The notes under the pieces are model-generated. The model ran no database searches. It saw nothing but the letters and a program-made list of their open reading frames with translations, and was not told the DNA's origin. Source: Chloroflexota bacterium (lineage in GTDB: Bacteria; Chloroflexota; Dehalococcoidia; JACQGW01). From it: 6,168 bases of DNA. Where the stretch lies: positions 1 to 6,168 of the forward strand of contig JACQGW010000177.1 in the NCBI GenBank assembly GCA_016199325.1, in the 5' to 3' direction. The position numbers were made by a program, and so were the translations under genes. Shown here one piece after another: positions 1-5,621 of this stretch; position 1 is the first letter of the stretch; the number at the start of each line of letters is the position of its first letter.

Positions 1-326
1 ACCGCCGTTCCAAGCCCCAGAACGCTGTAATGGACAGCTCCCATCCAGCCGCCTGTGAGGACGAATCCGCGCGCCAGTAGCAATAGGACGGCGCCAACGA
101 ACAGATGGACGGCGATGGTGAGCGACCGATGGGGTGCAAACGTCGCCACGCTCGGCAGAGCGACGCCCGCGACCAGGAACACCGCTCCCCACCACGGAAG
201 CTGCGGCCAGATGGCGGCGTAAATGGGCGAGCTGAACTGATGCGGCGCAATGAGCATCAGCGACCCGATCATGCCGCAGAACGTGCCCACCGCCCACTGA
301 AGCGTCCCGACCCGGATGGCTCGCAC
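1..326 (-). CDS. N-terminal part of a multi-pass membrane protein (truncated by window edge)
   Basis: Reading the minus strand from a GTG at 324-326 gives 108 codons that stay open to the left edge; the C-terminal part lies outside the window. The product is strongly hydrophobic, with probable membrane segments at about residues 7-30, 44-63, 68-92 and from 95 onward. Short loops between them contain APHQF, WPQLPWW and FAPHRS. The GTG is chosen because GGAGGGG lies a few bases upstream, no ATG exists upstream before an in-frame TAG near 418, and the hydrophobic run begins right after it. I do not recognise the family. N-terminal membrane regions of this style occur in front of PAS/GAF, GGDEF or kinase domains in Chloroflexota-like proteins, so it could be the sensor part of a signalling protein, but nothing in the visible part proves that. 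It may be unrelated to the copper genes to its right, since about 270 bases and a possible own promoter separate them. Confidence 0.7.
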   Translation of the reverse strand, partial: MRAIRVGTLQWAVGTFCGMIGSLMLIAPHQFSSPIYAAIWPQLPWWGAVFLVAGVALPSVATFAPHRSLTIAVHLFVGAVLLLLARGFVLTGGWMGAVHYSVLGLGTA

Positions 327-330
327 AGGA

Positions 331-337
331 CCCCTCC
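331..337 (-). promoter_or_regulatory. Ribosome binding site of the truncated membrane gene
   Basis: On the minus strand GGAGGGG precedes the GTG start at 326 by four bases (GGAGG by six). It decides the start, because an upstream in-frame GTG has only a poorly spaced AGGAG. Confidence 0.6.
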
Positions 338-521
338 GCGCCCGCCCCTGCCGTGCGCCGACTCCGACCCGCGCTCGGCCCACCGCTCCTGGCTCTGCCT
401 GGCGCAGACCCGCCTATTGATTCCTGCGGAGCAACCCGCCGGAGCACGGCAACCGGTCCGCCGCCGGGACAGGAAACGAGCGCCGCAGCGTCAGGATGTC
501 GGTGCAGAAACCACCAGTCCC

Positions 522-549
522 ATTATGCCGCGATCCGCGAAAAAGTAAA
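522..549 (-). promoter_or_regulatory. Possible sigma-70 promoter for the truncated membrane gene
   Basis: On the minus strand TTTACT (544-549) and CATAAT (522-527) are separated by 16 bases. The -10 matches five of six consensus bases and the -35 four of six. This would start transcription near 515 and give a leader of about 190 bases before the GTG at 326. It lies in the only AT-richer patch of the 274-base gap between the two genes. I saw no strong hairpin-plus-T terminator for the copper operon in that gap. Confidence 0.35.
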
Positions 550-600
550 CCCTGGACAGGAATATCGTAACAATTCCGTCATGCCATCCCTGCTGTTCGC

Positions 601-3144
601 CTACCGGTCGACCGGTGCGAACGTCTTGACGTAGTTCAGCACGTGCCAGCGGTCGGCATCGGTCAGCCGATCCTTGAACGCGGGCATCGCCGTGCCCGGC
701 AAACCGCCCGTAATCCACCCGTAGAGCTCCCCATCGGCGTGCGTCCCCACGTGCTGGCTCAGGTCGGCCGGGCGCGGGCGCAGCGTCGCCGCCAGCGGCC
801 CATCGCCCTGCCCACCGGGACCATGACAGGTCGCGCATTCCTGCTGGTAGAGCTGCCGCCCGCGGGCCAGCGACTCCTCCGTGGGCGGGTACGGGTTCAC
901 CAGATCCGCCGCGGCGGGGGACGACGGCGCCAGCAGCGCCCGGACCGAAAGGCCCGAGCCCAGCAGCGCCAACACACAGCCCACGGCGACGATGGCACGG
1001 CCACGGCTGCCCCTGGCTCTTCCCATCCGCAGCGTCCGCACCACCGCGGCAAGGCCCAGCGCCAGAGCGCCAACGCCAACCGCGAGTGGCGCCGCCACCA
1101 GCAGAGCCGAGTCGGCCGCAGCGCGACCCGAGTCGCCGGACCGACGCGAGCCGATCGGCAGCGCCAGCGTGGTCCGGACGTCGTCCTGTCCCGACCGGCG
1201 GACGAGCACTTCGACGCGCCAGGTCCCGCTCATCGAGGTGTAGAGGCCCTGGGCGAGATACCGGCCATCGCCCAGATCGCCGGCAACCGCCTCGGCCTCC
1301 CCCATCTCGTGCTCGACCATCGTGAAGATCAGCGCGACCTTCTGCGCTCCCGCCACCGGCCGGCCGGCGCCATCTCGGAGATACACGTCAAACGTATTGA
1401 ACGCCGGCTGGCCGGGATTCACGGCCACGACGACGCGCAGATCGGCGGCCTGGCCGCGCAGGATGAGGCCGGGGCCGAAGGCGTCACGCGCCGGCGGCAA
1501 GCTCGTCAGCACCGCCGCGGCCGCCAGCACCGCCGTTGCCAGGAGCGCCTCAGCGCCAACGGTTCGGCGCAGGTGTCGCCGGAGCGGCTCCCCCGCCTCG
1601 CCCCGCCCCGATTCGCCGATCTTCCTCGTCTCCCGCCTGGTGGCAAGGAAGCTCACGCCCGCCAGGCCCAGCAGCGGAACGATCAGCGCCGTCTTCGCCA
1701 GCAGCGCCGTCCCGTACGGCGTATCGAGCAGGTTCGCCCAATCGCCAACCTCGGCCACCGCCCGGTAGATGCCGGAGAGGACCACCGTGGCGACGCCGGC
1801 CGTCGCCACCCGCGAGAACCGCGCGACCAGCCCCGGAACCGGATTGGCCCTCCCGAGTCTATCGGTGCTGGGCAGCGTCCAATGAACGGCCGATCCCCGC
1901 AGGGGCGCCGGCCCGGGGTCGCCCTCGTCTCCCTCCCGCGCCGCACCTGCCTGGCGCAGTACCACCAGGAGCGCGCCCAGCCCACCGATCCACAGACTTG
2001 CCGCCACCAGATGGAGCCAGTCGATCGCCACGGCCACCGGAGCGCTCGCCCCGGCGGCGGCGTGGCTGCCGAGGCTCACCGTCAGCAGCGCCAGGCTGCT
2101 GAGCACCAGCCCGCACCACCACCACCACCGGCCGTGTACCGGCCGGGCTCGCCTCATCCGAACCCACAGCAGCCGGACCAGCACACCGAGCAGCGCGAGC
2201 AAGAGCAGCCGGGCCCAGAAGATCAGGCCGTACCGCGTGCCGCCGAGCAGCGCCGCCAGCGGCGCGCCCAGCGCCGCGAGCGGATCGACGCCGGCGCTGG
2301 CCGCCGCCTGGAGCACCGCGCCAACCAGGCTGGCCGCCGACGCCAGGCCCGCGCCGCCGATCAGCAGCACGACCAGGCCGGACGGCAACGGCGGGATGGC
2401 AGCCTCTCCCGCCTCCGCTGGAGCTGCCAGGCGACCGGCCGGCGTTGCCCGCGGGCGCTTTGGCGCGGGCGTGCGCGGCTCGGCCATCGCCGGCAGGAGG
2501 ACGAGCGGCACGAAGCCGAAGCCGCCGGCCAGGATCGCCATGCCGAGGTAGCCCAGCCAGCGCGCCGCGACAGCCGCCGGTGCCGGCCCTCCGGCACTCT
2601 CGGCGCCCGGTCCCCGGGCGCTGGGGCGCAGGCCGCCGGCCGGGACCTCGTCCCGGCCGACGGCGAAGGCGAAGGTGCCGGCGGTCACGTGGCCGTCGAC
2701 GGCCGACAACGCCCGCCAGACCACGGTATAGACGCCGGGCGGCAGCGGCGGAAGCGGCGCCCGCACGGCACCGGCGTCGGCCGGATCGGCGCGGAGCGGT
2801 CCGACCAGCTCCAGCCGCCGGCCCTCCCGGTCGAGCAGATGCACCTCGCAGAACCGCAGCTCGACCGCCTCCGAAAACCACAGGCGCAGCTCGCCCGGCG
2901 CCGCGTCCAGCACCGCGTTGGCCTCCGGCTCCGACCGAACGAGGTTGGCGTGCGCCAGCGCCAGCCCGTGCCCCACGACCACCATTACCAGGCCGAGCAC
3001 CAGACCGCGCAGCAGCGCCGGACCGCGGAACGGGTTTCTGGTTTCTGGTTTGGGGTTTCTGGTTTGGGGGCTCCGGTCTCTGGCTGAGGGGGCGCGCCGC
3101 CCCCACCAGAAACCAGAAACCAGAAACCACGAGGCCCGTCTCAT
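601..3144 (-). CDS. CopC-CopD copper resistance/transport fusion with YtkA/FixH-like and cytochrome c domains
   Basis: This 847-residue protein carries four modules. A Sec signal core (about 43-64) precedes a CopC domain (65-163) whose mature N-terminus would be His65; with Asp150 and His152 in the AVDGH motif this matches the Cu(II) site of CopC. A CopD membrane region follows (about 196-548), with roughly eight segments and the typical motif around His378 (DWLHLVAASLWIGGLG), plus His361. Residues 560-665 form a YtkA/FixH-like domain. Two more segments (about 680-703, 717-737) lead to a cytochrome c with haem site CATCH (770-774) and likely Met820 ligand in GTAMPAF. Even segment numbers place CopC, YtkA and haem all outside. 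The CopC-CopD-YtkA order resembles YcnJ-like copper importers; the haem domain is an addition. ATG at 3144 overlaps the upstream stop (ATGA), indicating translational coupling. Residues 7-39 are encoded by a heptamer repeat element, so the pre-signal region is abnormally long. Direction of copper transport is inferred, not shown. Confidence 0.93.
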   Translation of the reverse strand: MRRASWFLVSGFWWGRRAPSARDRSPQTRNPKPETRNPFRGPALLRGLVLGLVMVVVGHGLALAHANLVRSEPEANAVLDAAPGELRLWFSEAVELRFCEVHLLDREGRRLELVGPLRADPADAGAVRAPLPPLPPGVYTVVWRALSAVDGHVTAGTFAFAVGRDEVPAGGLRPSARGPGAESAGGPAPAAVAARWLGYLGMAILAGGFGFVPLVLLPAMAEPRTPAPKRPRATPAGRLAAPAEAGEAAIPPLPSGLVVLLIGGAGLASAASLVGAVLQAAASAGVDPLAALGAPLAALLGGTRYGLIFWARLLLLALLGVLVRLLWVRMRRARPVHGRWWWWCGLVLSSLALLTVSLGSHAAAGASAPVAVAIDWLHLVAASLWIGGLGALLVVLRQAGAAREGDEGDPGPAPLRGSAVHWTLPSTDRLGRANPVPGLVARFSRVATAGVATVVLSGIYRAVAEVGDWANLLDTPYGTALLAKTALIVPLLGLAGVSFLATRRETRKIGESGRGEAGEPLRRHLRRTVGAEALLATAVLAAAAVLTSLPPARDAFGPGLILRGQAADLRVVVAVNPGQPAFNTFDVYLRDGAGRPVAGAQKVALIFTMVEHEMGEAEAVAGDLGDGRYLAQGLYTSMSGTWRVEVLVRRSGQDDVRTTLALPIGSRRSGDSGRAAADSALLVAAPLAVGVGALALGLAAVVRTLRMGRARGSRGRAIVAVGCVLALLGSGLSVRALLAPSSPAAADLVNPYPPTEESLARGRQLYQQECATCHGPGGQGDGPLAATLRPRPADLSQHVGTHADGELYGWITGGLPGTAMPAFKDRLTDADRWHVLNYVKTFAPVDR
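3033..3128. repeat. 96-bp heptamer-based inverted repeat inside the copper fusion gene
   Basis: The left arm (3033-3051) and right arm (3110-3128) are a perfect 19-bp inverted repeat made of heptamers: GGTTTCT/GGTTTGG units on the left (five in a row, 3033-3067) and three CCAGAAA units on the right. The centre holds a further hairpin, GGGGGC (3088-3093) with GCCCCC (3099-3104). ACG flanks both sides (3030-3032 and 3129-3131), like a 3-bp target duplication. The element is 96 bp, exactly 32 codons, and lies in frame within codons 6-38 of the fusion gene. Removing it together with one ACG copy joins MRRAS directly to FRGPALLRG and yields an ordinary signal peptide. Confidence 0.85.
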
Positions 3145-3770
3145 CGGAGCGTCCCGAGCGCCCGGGATCGTCCGCCCACCAGGGCCAGCGCCCCGACGGC
3201 CAGGCCCGCGAGCCCGACGACGAGCCCGCCAATGGCCAGGAGGCGAGCCGTCGCAGCCTCCGCGCGCGCCGCGCTGACCTCCTCGGCGAGGGCCGACGCA
3301 TCGGGGACGGCCTGCGGAAACTGGATCGTCTGGGTGGCCTTCACGTCGTCGAAGCGCCCCGGTCCGGACTCGAAGCGCTCGTCGATCGCGGTGCCCTCGA
3401 TCTCCCCGGCGAAGATGAAGATGTAGGCCCCGGTCCTGGTCGGGAAGAAGTCGGCCACGTAGTAGCCCTTCTGTCCGAAGACGGCGCGGAGCGCGAACTC
3501 CCTCGGCTGGCCGCCGCCAAAGGCGATCCGGATCTTCAGCGTCTTCTCGACGCCCTCCACCGGGTCCTGCGTCCCCGCCCGAGAGATGCGGATGGACGCC
3601 GCGTTCTGCAGATTGACAAACGCCGGCTCCCGATCGAAGCCGACGACCACCTCGTACTTGCCGCCGCCGATCGTGCGGCGCTCGTGAGCGAAAGCCAGGC
3701 TCGGCAGAGCCAGTTGAACAGCCAGAGCCACTATGGCCAGCATCCCAACAAGAGATAGCGCGCGTTGCAC
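3141..3770 (-). CDS. Secreted, C-terminally membrane-anchored protein of the copper operon, family uncharacterised
   Basis: This 209-residue protein has a clear Sec signal (hydrophobic about 4-27, cleavage after AFA28), so the mature chain would begin with His29 (HERRTIGGGKYEVVVGF). The core (about 29-155) looks like a beta-rich extracellular domain, with repeated Tyr/Phe/Ile-Val strands and the stretch YYVADFFPTRTGAYIFIF (103-120). A short Ala/Glu-rich helical stretch (158-176) leads to one membrane segment (177-199) and a basic tail. I recall similar proteins beside copC/copD genes but know no established function. The start is GTG at 3768-3770, with a perfect AGGAGG five bases upstream; no better start exists. 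Its stop overlaps the start of the CopC-CopD fusion gene by 4 bp, so it is probably part of the same copper-handling job. An N-terminal His after signal cleavage is how CopC and other His-brace proteins bind copper, which makes copper binding a reasonable guess here, but no partner ligand pattern is obvious. Confidence 0.88.
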   Translation of the reverse strand: MQRALSLVGMLAIVALAVQLALPSLAFAHERRTIGGGKYEVVVGFDREPAFVNLQNAASIRISRAGTQDPVEGVEKTLKIRIAFGGGQPREFALRAVFGQKGYYVADFFPTRTGAYIFIFAGEIEGTAIDERFESGPGRFDDVKATQTIQFPQAVPDASALAEEVSAARAEAATARLLAIGGLVVGLAGLAVGALALVGGRSRALGTLR

Positions 3771-3775
3771 AGAGA

Positions 3776-3781
3776 CCTCCT
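3776..3781 (-). promoter_or_regulatory. Consensus Shine-Dalgarno site of the His-N-terminus gene
   Basis: AGGAGG on the minus strand lies five bases before the GTG start at 3770. It fixes the non-ATG start of the uncharacterised secreted protein and predicts strong initiation for the first gene of the ATGA-coupled pair. Confidence 0.85.
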
Positions 3782-3818
3782 ATTGCATAGTAGTTGGAGA
3801 TCGGCTGGCCCGCCCCTC

Positions 3819-3899
3819 GTCATGCTGAGCCGCAGCGAAGCATCTCCCGCGGTGGAGCCAGCAGCGTCCGGGAGATGCTTCGCTGCGGCTCAGCATGAC
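3819..3899. repeat. 31-bp perfect inverted repeat with 19-base loop
   Basis: The arms at 3819-3849 and 3869-3899 are exact reverse complements over 31 bp and begin GTCATGCTGAGCCGCAGCG. The loop is 3850-3868. It sits between the end of the His-rich gene (3943) and the ribosome binding site of the next gene (3776-3781). I recall palindromes of this GTCATGCTGAGC...CGAAGCATCTC type scattered between genes in Chloroflexota and other phyla, so it is probably a multi-copy REP/MITE-like element. In transcripts of either strand it would form a very stable hairpin. It has no U-tract on either side, so it is not a classical terminator, but it could cut read-through or protect an mRNA end. Confidence 0.9.
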
Positions 3900-3942
3900 A
3901 GACGGGGGCGTCCGGCCGCGAGGGACTTGCCGGATGCGCCAC

Positions 3943-4365
3943 TCAGCGCGCGATGGGGGGCTTATCCGGAAGGGGGAGGATCACCTCGGCGAAGCCGCCG
4001 AACACCGGCGGAGGAATACGACCGCTGAGCAGCGAAGGGGGACTGCCGGGCCGCTCGGCCATCCCCAGCGGCCAGCGTCCCAGGCCGCCGTCGGCCGGCG
4101 GCGCCAGCTCGAATGCGGTCACGGCCAGCCTCGTATCGAGCGAGCTCGTCGGGCTGCCGGTCGGCGTATGGGCGTGCGCGTACTCGTAGCCGTGCCGGTG
4201 TGACACCCGCCCGGCCGGCAGCACGCCGCCCGCGTCGAGGACCAGATGATCGTGCCAGGGGACGCGCTCGACCGCATGGTGATCCAGCAGGCCGGCCAGC
4301 AGGCTCAGCCCGAAGACCAGCACGACCGCCGTGCGGACGACGAGCAGCAGAGAGGGTTTCACCAT
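3943..4365 (-). CDS. Small His-rich membrane-anchored or secreted protein, unknown function
   Basis: The product is 140 residues with one N-terminal hydrophobic segment (about 4-27) after a Lys and before an Arg, so it is an uncleaved anchor or a signal peptide. Residues 29-66 hold eight histidines (29, 30, 38, 40, 56, 58, 64, 66) in HH, WHDH, SHRH and AHAH clusters, with Asp28, Glu33, Asp39 and Asp44 nearby, which suggests metal binding. The remaining half is Pro/Gly-rich (GRIPPPVFGGF near 116-125), with no known fold visible. There are no cysteines. The ATG at 4363-4365 has only a distant GGGGGA (about 15 bases away) as a possible ribosome site, so the adjacent GTG codon or weak initiation is possible. 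It reads in the same direction as the two copper genes but is separated from them by 172 bases and a strong hairpin. A role in copper or other metal handling is inference from composition and position. Confidence 0.72.
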   Translation of the reverse strand: MVKPSLLLVVRTAVVLVFGLSLLAGLLDHHAVERVPWHDHLVLDAGGVLPAGRVSHRHGYEYAHAHTPTGSPTSSLDTRLAVTAFELAPPADGGLGRWPLGMAERPGSPPSLLSGRIPPPVFGGFAEVILPLPDKPPIAR

Positions 4366-4405
4366 CGCCGGAGCAGCGTTTCCCCCTTGCCTGGCCTCAC
4401 CGCAG

Positions 4406-4520
4406 CGTCATACGTCATGGGACGAGTGCCACAAACTCCAGATCGGATAATTGGCGCAGTGTCTGGCGAAAACCGATCTGGAGTCTATGGCACCCGTCCC
4501 GTCATGCGTCATGCGTGAGG
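4406..4520. repeat. 28-bp inverted repeat flanked by CGTCATN heptamers
   Basis: The arms at 4419-4446 and 4473-4500 match in reverse complement at 25 of 28 positions, with a 26-base spacer. All three differences (pairs 4425/4494, 4432/4487, 4434/4485) become G.U pairs in an RNA copied from the minus strand, so that transcript could fold into an uninterrupted 28-bp hairpin. The minus strand is the direction of the His-rich gene starting at 4365, so the hairpin may lie in its leader. Heptamers CGTCATA and CGTCATG (4406-4419) precede it, and CGTCATG twice (4500-4513) plus CGTGAGG follow. GTCAT directly abuts both ends (4414-4418, 4501-4505) and could be a target duplication or simply part of the heptamers. 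No protein gene is supported in 4366-4583. Confidence 0.8.
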
Positions 4521-4583
4521 CTTTGCTTCTCCTGCGAGTATAGGGCAGCCACCGCGAATGCTTCAACCCGTATGGTCGTCTGC

Positions 4584-4612
4584 TTGACAACGCCCCACGG
4601 CCGTGGTATGAT
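4584..4612 (+). promoter_or_regulatory. Strong sigma-70 promoter of RNA copy A and the potassium channel gene
   Basis: TTGACA (4584-4589) matches the -35 consensus fully and TATGAT (4607-4612) matches the -10 at five of six bases, with the optimal 17-base spacer. Transcription should begin near 4619-4620, right at the 5' end of the conserved RNA unit. The spacer contains a perfect 12-bp palindrome CCACGGCCGTGG (4595-4606) touching the -10, a plausible operator; copy B's spacer lacks it. The fourteen bases TCGTCTGCTTGACA (from 4576) are identical in the second copy. Confidence 0.85.
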
Positions 4613-4618
4613 GGAGAT

Positions 4619-4771
4619 GTCCCGAGCGGTTGAGTAAGGTAAACCCGCTGGACCGTAGGATACCGAACGCTGAGTAGGTGGAAGCCGGGGGAACCCGGTG
4701 GAAGCCGAGAGGCGCATAGGGCACTGAAGGCTGGCGGGGTACACCGAAAGGTCGCTCGGGGCATTTCTTTT
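4619..4771 (+). ncRNA. Candidate structured RNA, copy A; leader of the potassium channel mRNA
   Basis: This ~150-nt RNA shares long identical blocks with a second copy at 5622-5779. Its 5' CCCGAGCG (4621-4628) pairs with 3' CGCTCGGG (4753-4760), followed by GCATTTCTTTT, so the closing stem plus U-tract resembles an intrinsic terminator or the end of a free small RNA. Inner elements are GGTT/AACC closing a loop (4628-4645), a hairpin GCCGGG-GGAA-CCCGGT (4684-4699) and GCC-GAGA-GGC (4704-4713). The blocks GGATACCGAAC and GAGTAGG and the run GGGCACYGAAGGCYGGCGG are conserved between copies. I do not recognise it as tRNA, RNase P RNA, tmRNA, SRP RNA, or a riboswitch whose consensus I can recall; a 6S-like RNA is not excluded. 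The U-tract ends eight bases before the channel's ribosome binding site and no other promoter fits between, so channel expression must read through it. It could be a cis-regulatory leader, a processed small RNA, or both. Confidence 0.72.
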
Positions 4772-4778
4772 CCTACCT

Positions 4779-4783
4779 GGGAG
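4779..4783 (+). promoter_or_regulatory. Ribosome binding site of the potassium channel gene
   Basis: GGGAG lies six bases before the GTG start at 4790. It supports that start and sits only eight bases beyond the U-tract of RNA copy A, so folding of the RNA's 3' end could affect access to it. Confidence 0.6.
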
Positions 4784-4789
4784 CCGGCT

Positions 4790-5590
4790 GTGGGCAAACG
4801 AGGCGAAGTGGGGGTCCGCCGACGGGTCGCCGGGGATCTGCGAGCACTCCAGCGGACCCTCGACGTCGTCGTCGCACTGGCCGCGTTCCTCACCGTCCCG
4901 CTCATCATCGCTCAGGAGCGCGGCGCCACCGATCCCCTGATCGCCGTCGCCGACTGGCTTGTCTGGGCGGTCTTTCTCGGCGAATACGTCGCCATGCTCG
5001 CGCTCTCGCCGAACCGGCACGGCTACGTCCGGGGGAGCTGGCTCAGCGCCGCCGTCGTCGTCCTCTCCTTTCCGCTGCTGCCGACTCTCCTCGGTGTCGT
5101 GCGGCTCGTGCGGCTTGCCCGACTCCTCCGACTCGCCCTCATCACCTGGCGGGGGCTCGGCGCGCTCCGCCGCGTCCTCGGCCGGCGCGGGTTCGCCCAC
5201 GTCGCCACCCTCAGCGTCCTGCTGGTGCTCGCCGGCGGCGCCGCCCTGGCCCTCCTGGAGCCCGACACGGTCAAGGGCGACCTCGGCAATGGACTCTGGT
5301 GGGCCGTCGTCACGGCGACCACCGTCGGCTACGGCGACATCGCCCCGGCAACAATCTGGGGCAAGCTGGTTGGCGTCGCCCTCATGCTCACCGGCGTCGG
5401 GCTCATCTCGACCCTGGCAGCCTCGACCGCCGCCTACTTCGTCGGCCAGGACGAAGGCCCGGACCTGCAAGATCTGGCGAGCCGACTGGACCGGGTCGAG
5501 GCCCTTCTGCACCAGATCCTCGAAACCTCCGCCGCCGCTACGCGACCAGATGACGGTCCCCCCCCCGCCGGCGGAAGCTCGTCTGCTTGA
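4790..5590 (+). CDS. Six-TM voltage-gated-type potassium channel
   Basis: The 266-residue product has the layout of a voltage-gated-type cation channel. S1 is about 22-41, S2 about 50-72 with acidic Glu65, S3 about 84-98, and S4 about 101-119 with arginines at every third position (105, 108, 111, 114), then Arg121. S5 is about 136-156 and the pore loop holds the potassium filter TTVGYGD (177-183). S6 is about 189-218. The cytoplasmic tail has a short coiled-coil-like helix (225-247, DLQDLASRLDRVEALLHQIL) that could help tetramer assembly, then a Pro/Gly/Ser tail. There is no RCK/TrkA-N or cyclic-nucleotide domain, so any ligand gating must come from elsewhere. Four subunits should form a potassium pore in the cytoplasmic membrane. 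The start is GTG with GGGAG six bases upstream. The gene follows structured RNA copy A directly, and its TGA stop overlaps the -35 box of copy B, so it is framed by the two RNA units. Confidence 0.93.
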   Translation: MGKRGEVGVRRRVAGDLRALQRTLDVVVALAAFLTVPLIIAQERGATDPLIAVADWLVWAVFLGEYVAMLALSPNRHGYVRGSWLSAAVVVLSFPLLPTLLGVVRLVRLARLLRLALITWRGLGALRRVLGRRGFAHVATLSVLLVLAGGAALALLEPDTVKGDLGNGLWWAVVTATTVGYGDIAPATIWGKLVGVALMLTGVGLISTLAASTAAYFVGQDEGPDLQDLASRLDRVEALLHQILETSAAATRPDDGPPPAGGSSSA

Positions 5591-5615
5591 CAGGCCCGAG
5601 CGGATCTGTTATTCT
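5587..5615 (+). promoter_or_regulatory. Strong sigma-70 promoter of RNA copy B
   Basis: TTGACA (5587-5592) and TATTCT (5610-5615) are 17 bases apart, placing the start of transcription near 5622. The -35 box contains the TGA stop codon (5588-5590) of the potassium channel gene. The preceding TCGTCTGC matches the same positions in front of copy A, showing that the promoter is part of the duplicated unit. Confidence 0.8.
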
Positions 5616-5621
5616 GAAAGA

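Noticed and set aside
556..574. Dyad GGAAT-N9-ATTCC downstream of the copper fusion gene
   Set aside because: Only five pairs, with no T-run beside it; too weak for a terminator or operator call.
643..3087. Long plus-strand open frame opposite the CopC-CopD fusion gene
   Set aside because: Its translation is Arg/Gln/Pro/His-rich with no hydrophobic core or motif. The minus strand holds clear CopC, CopD and cytochrome c motifs over the same bases, so this is a GC-rich antisense shadow.
4613..4648. tRNA-Ser-like start (GGAGATGTCCCGAGCGGTTG) in RNA copy A
   Set aside because: It resembles a serine tRNA acceptor and D-arm, but no anticodon arm, T-arm or 3' acceptor strand follows, and copy B lacks the matching GGAGATG.
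4619..4771. c-di-AMP (ydaO) riboswitch identity for RNA copy A
   Set aside because: CCGGGGGAACCC in copy A is reminiscent of it, but this is merely the loop of a hairpin that is not conserved in copy B, and the other consensus blocks I can recall are absent.
4502..5512. 336-codon minus-strand open frame across the channel and RNA copy A
   Set aside because: Low-complexity Glu/Gly/Asp-rich translation that is antisense to a convincing potassium channel; its N-to-C order mirrors the channel codons and the RNA.
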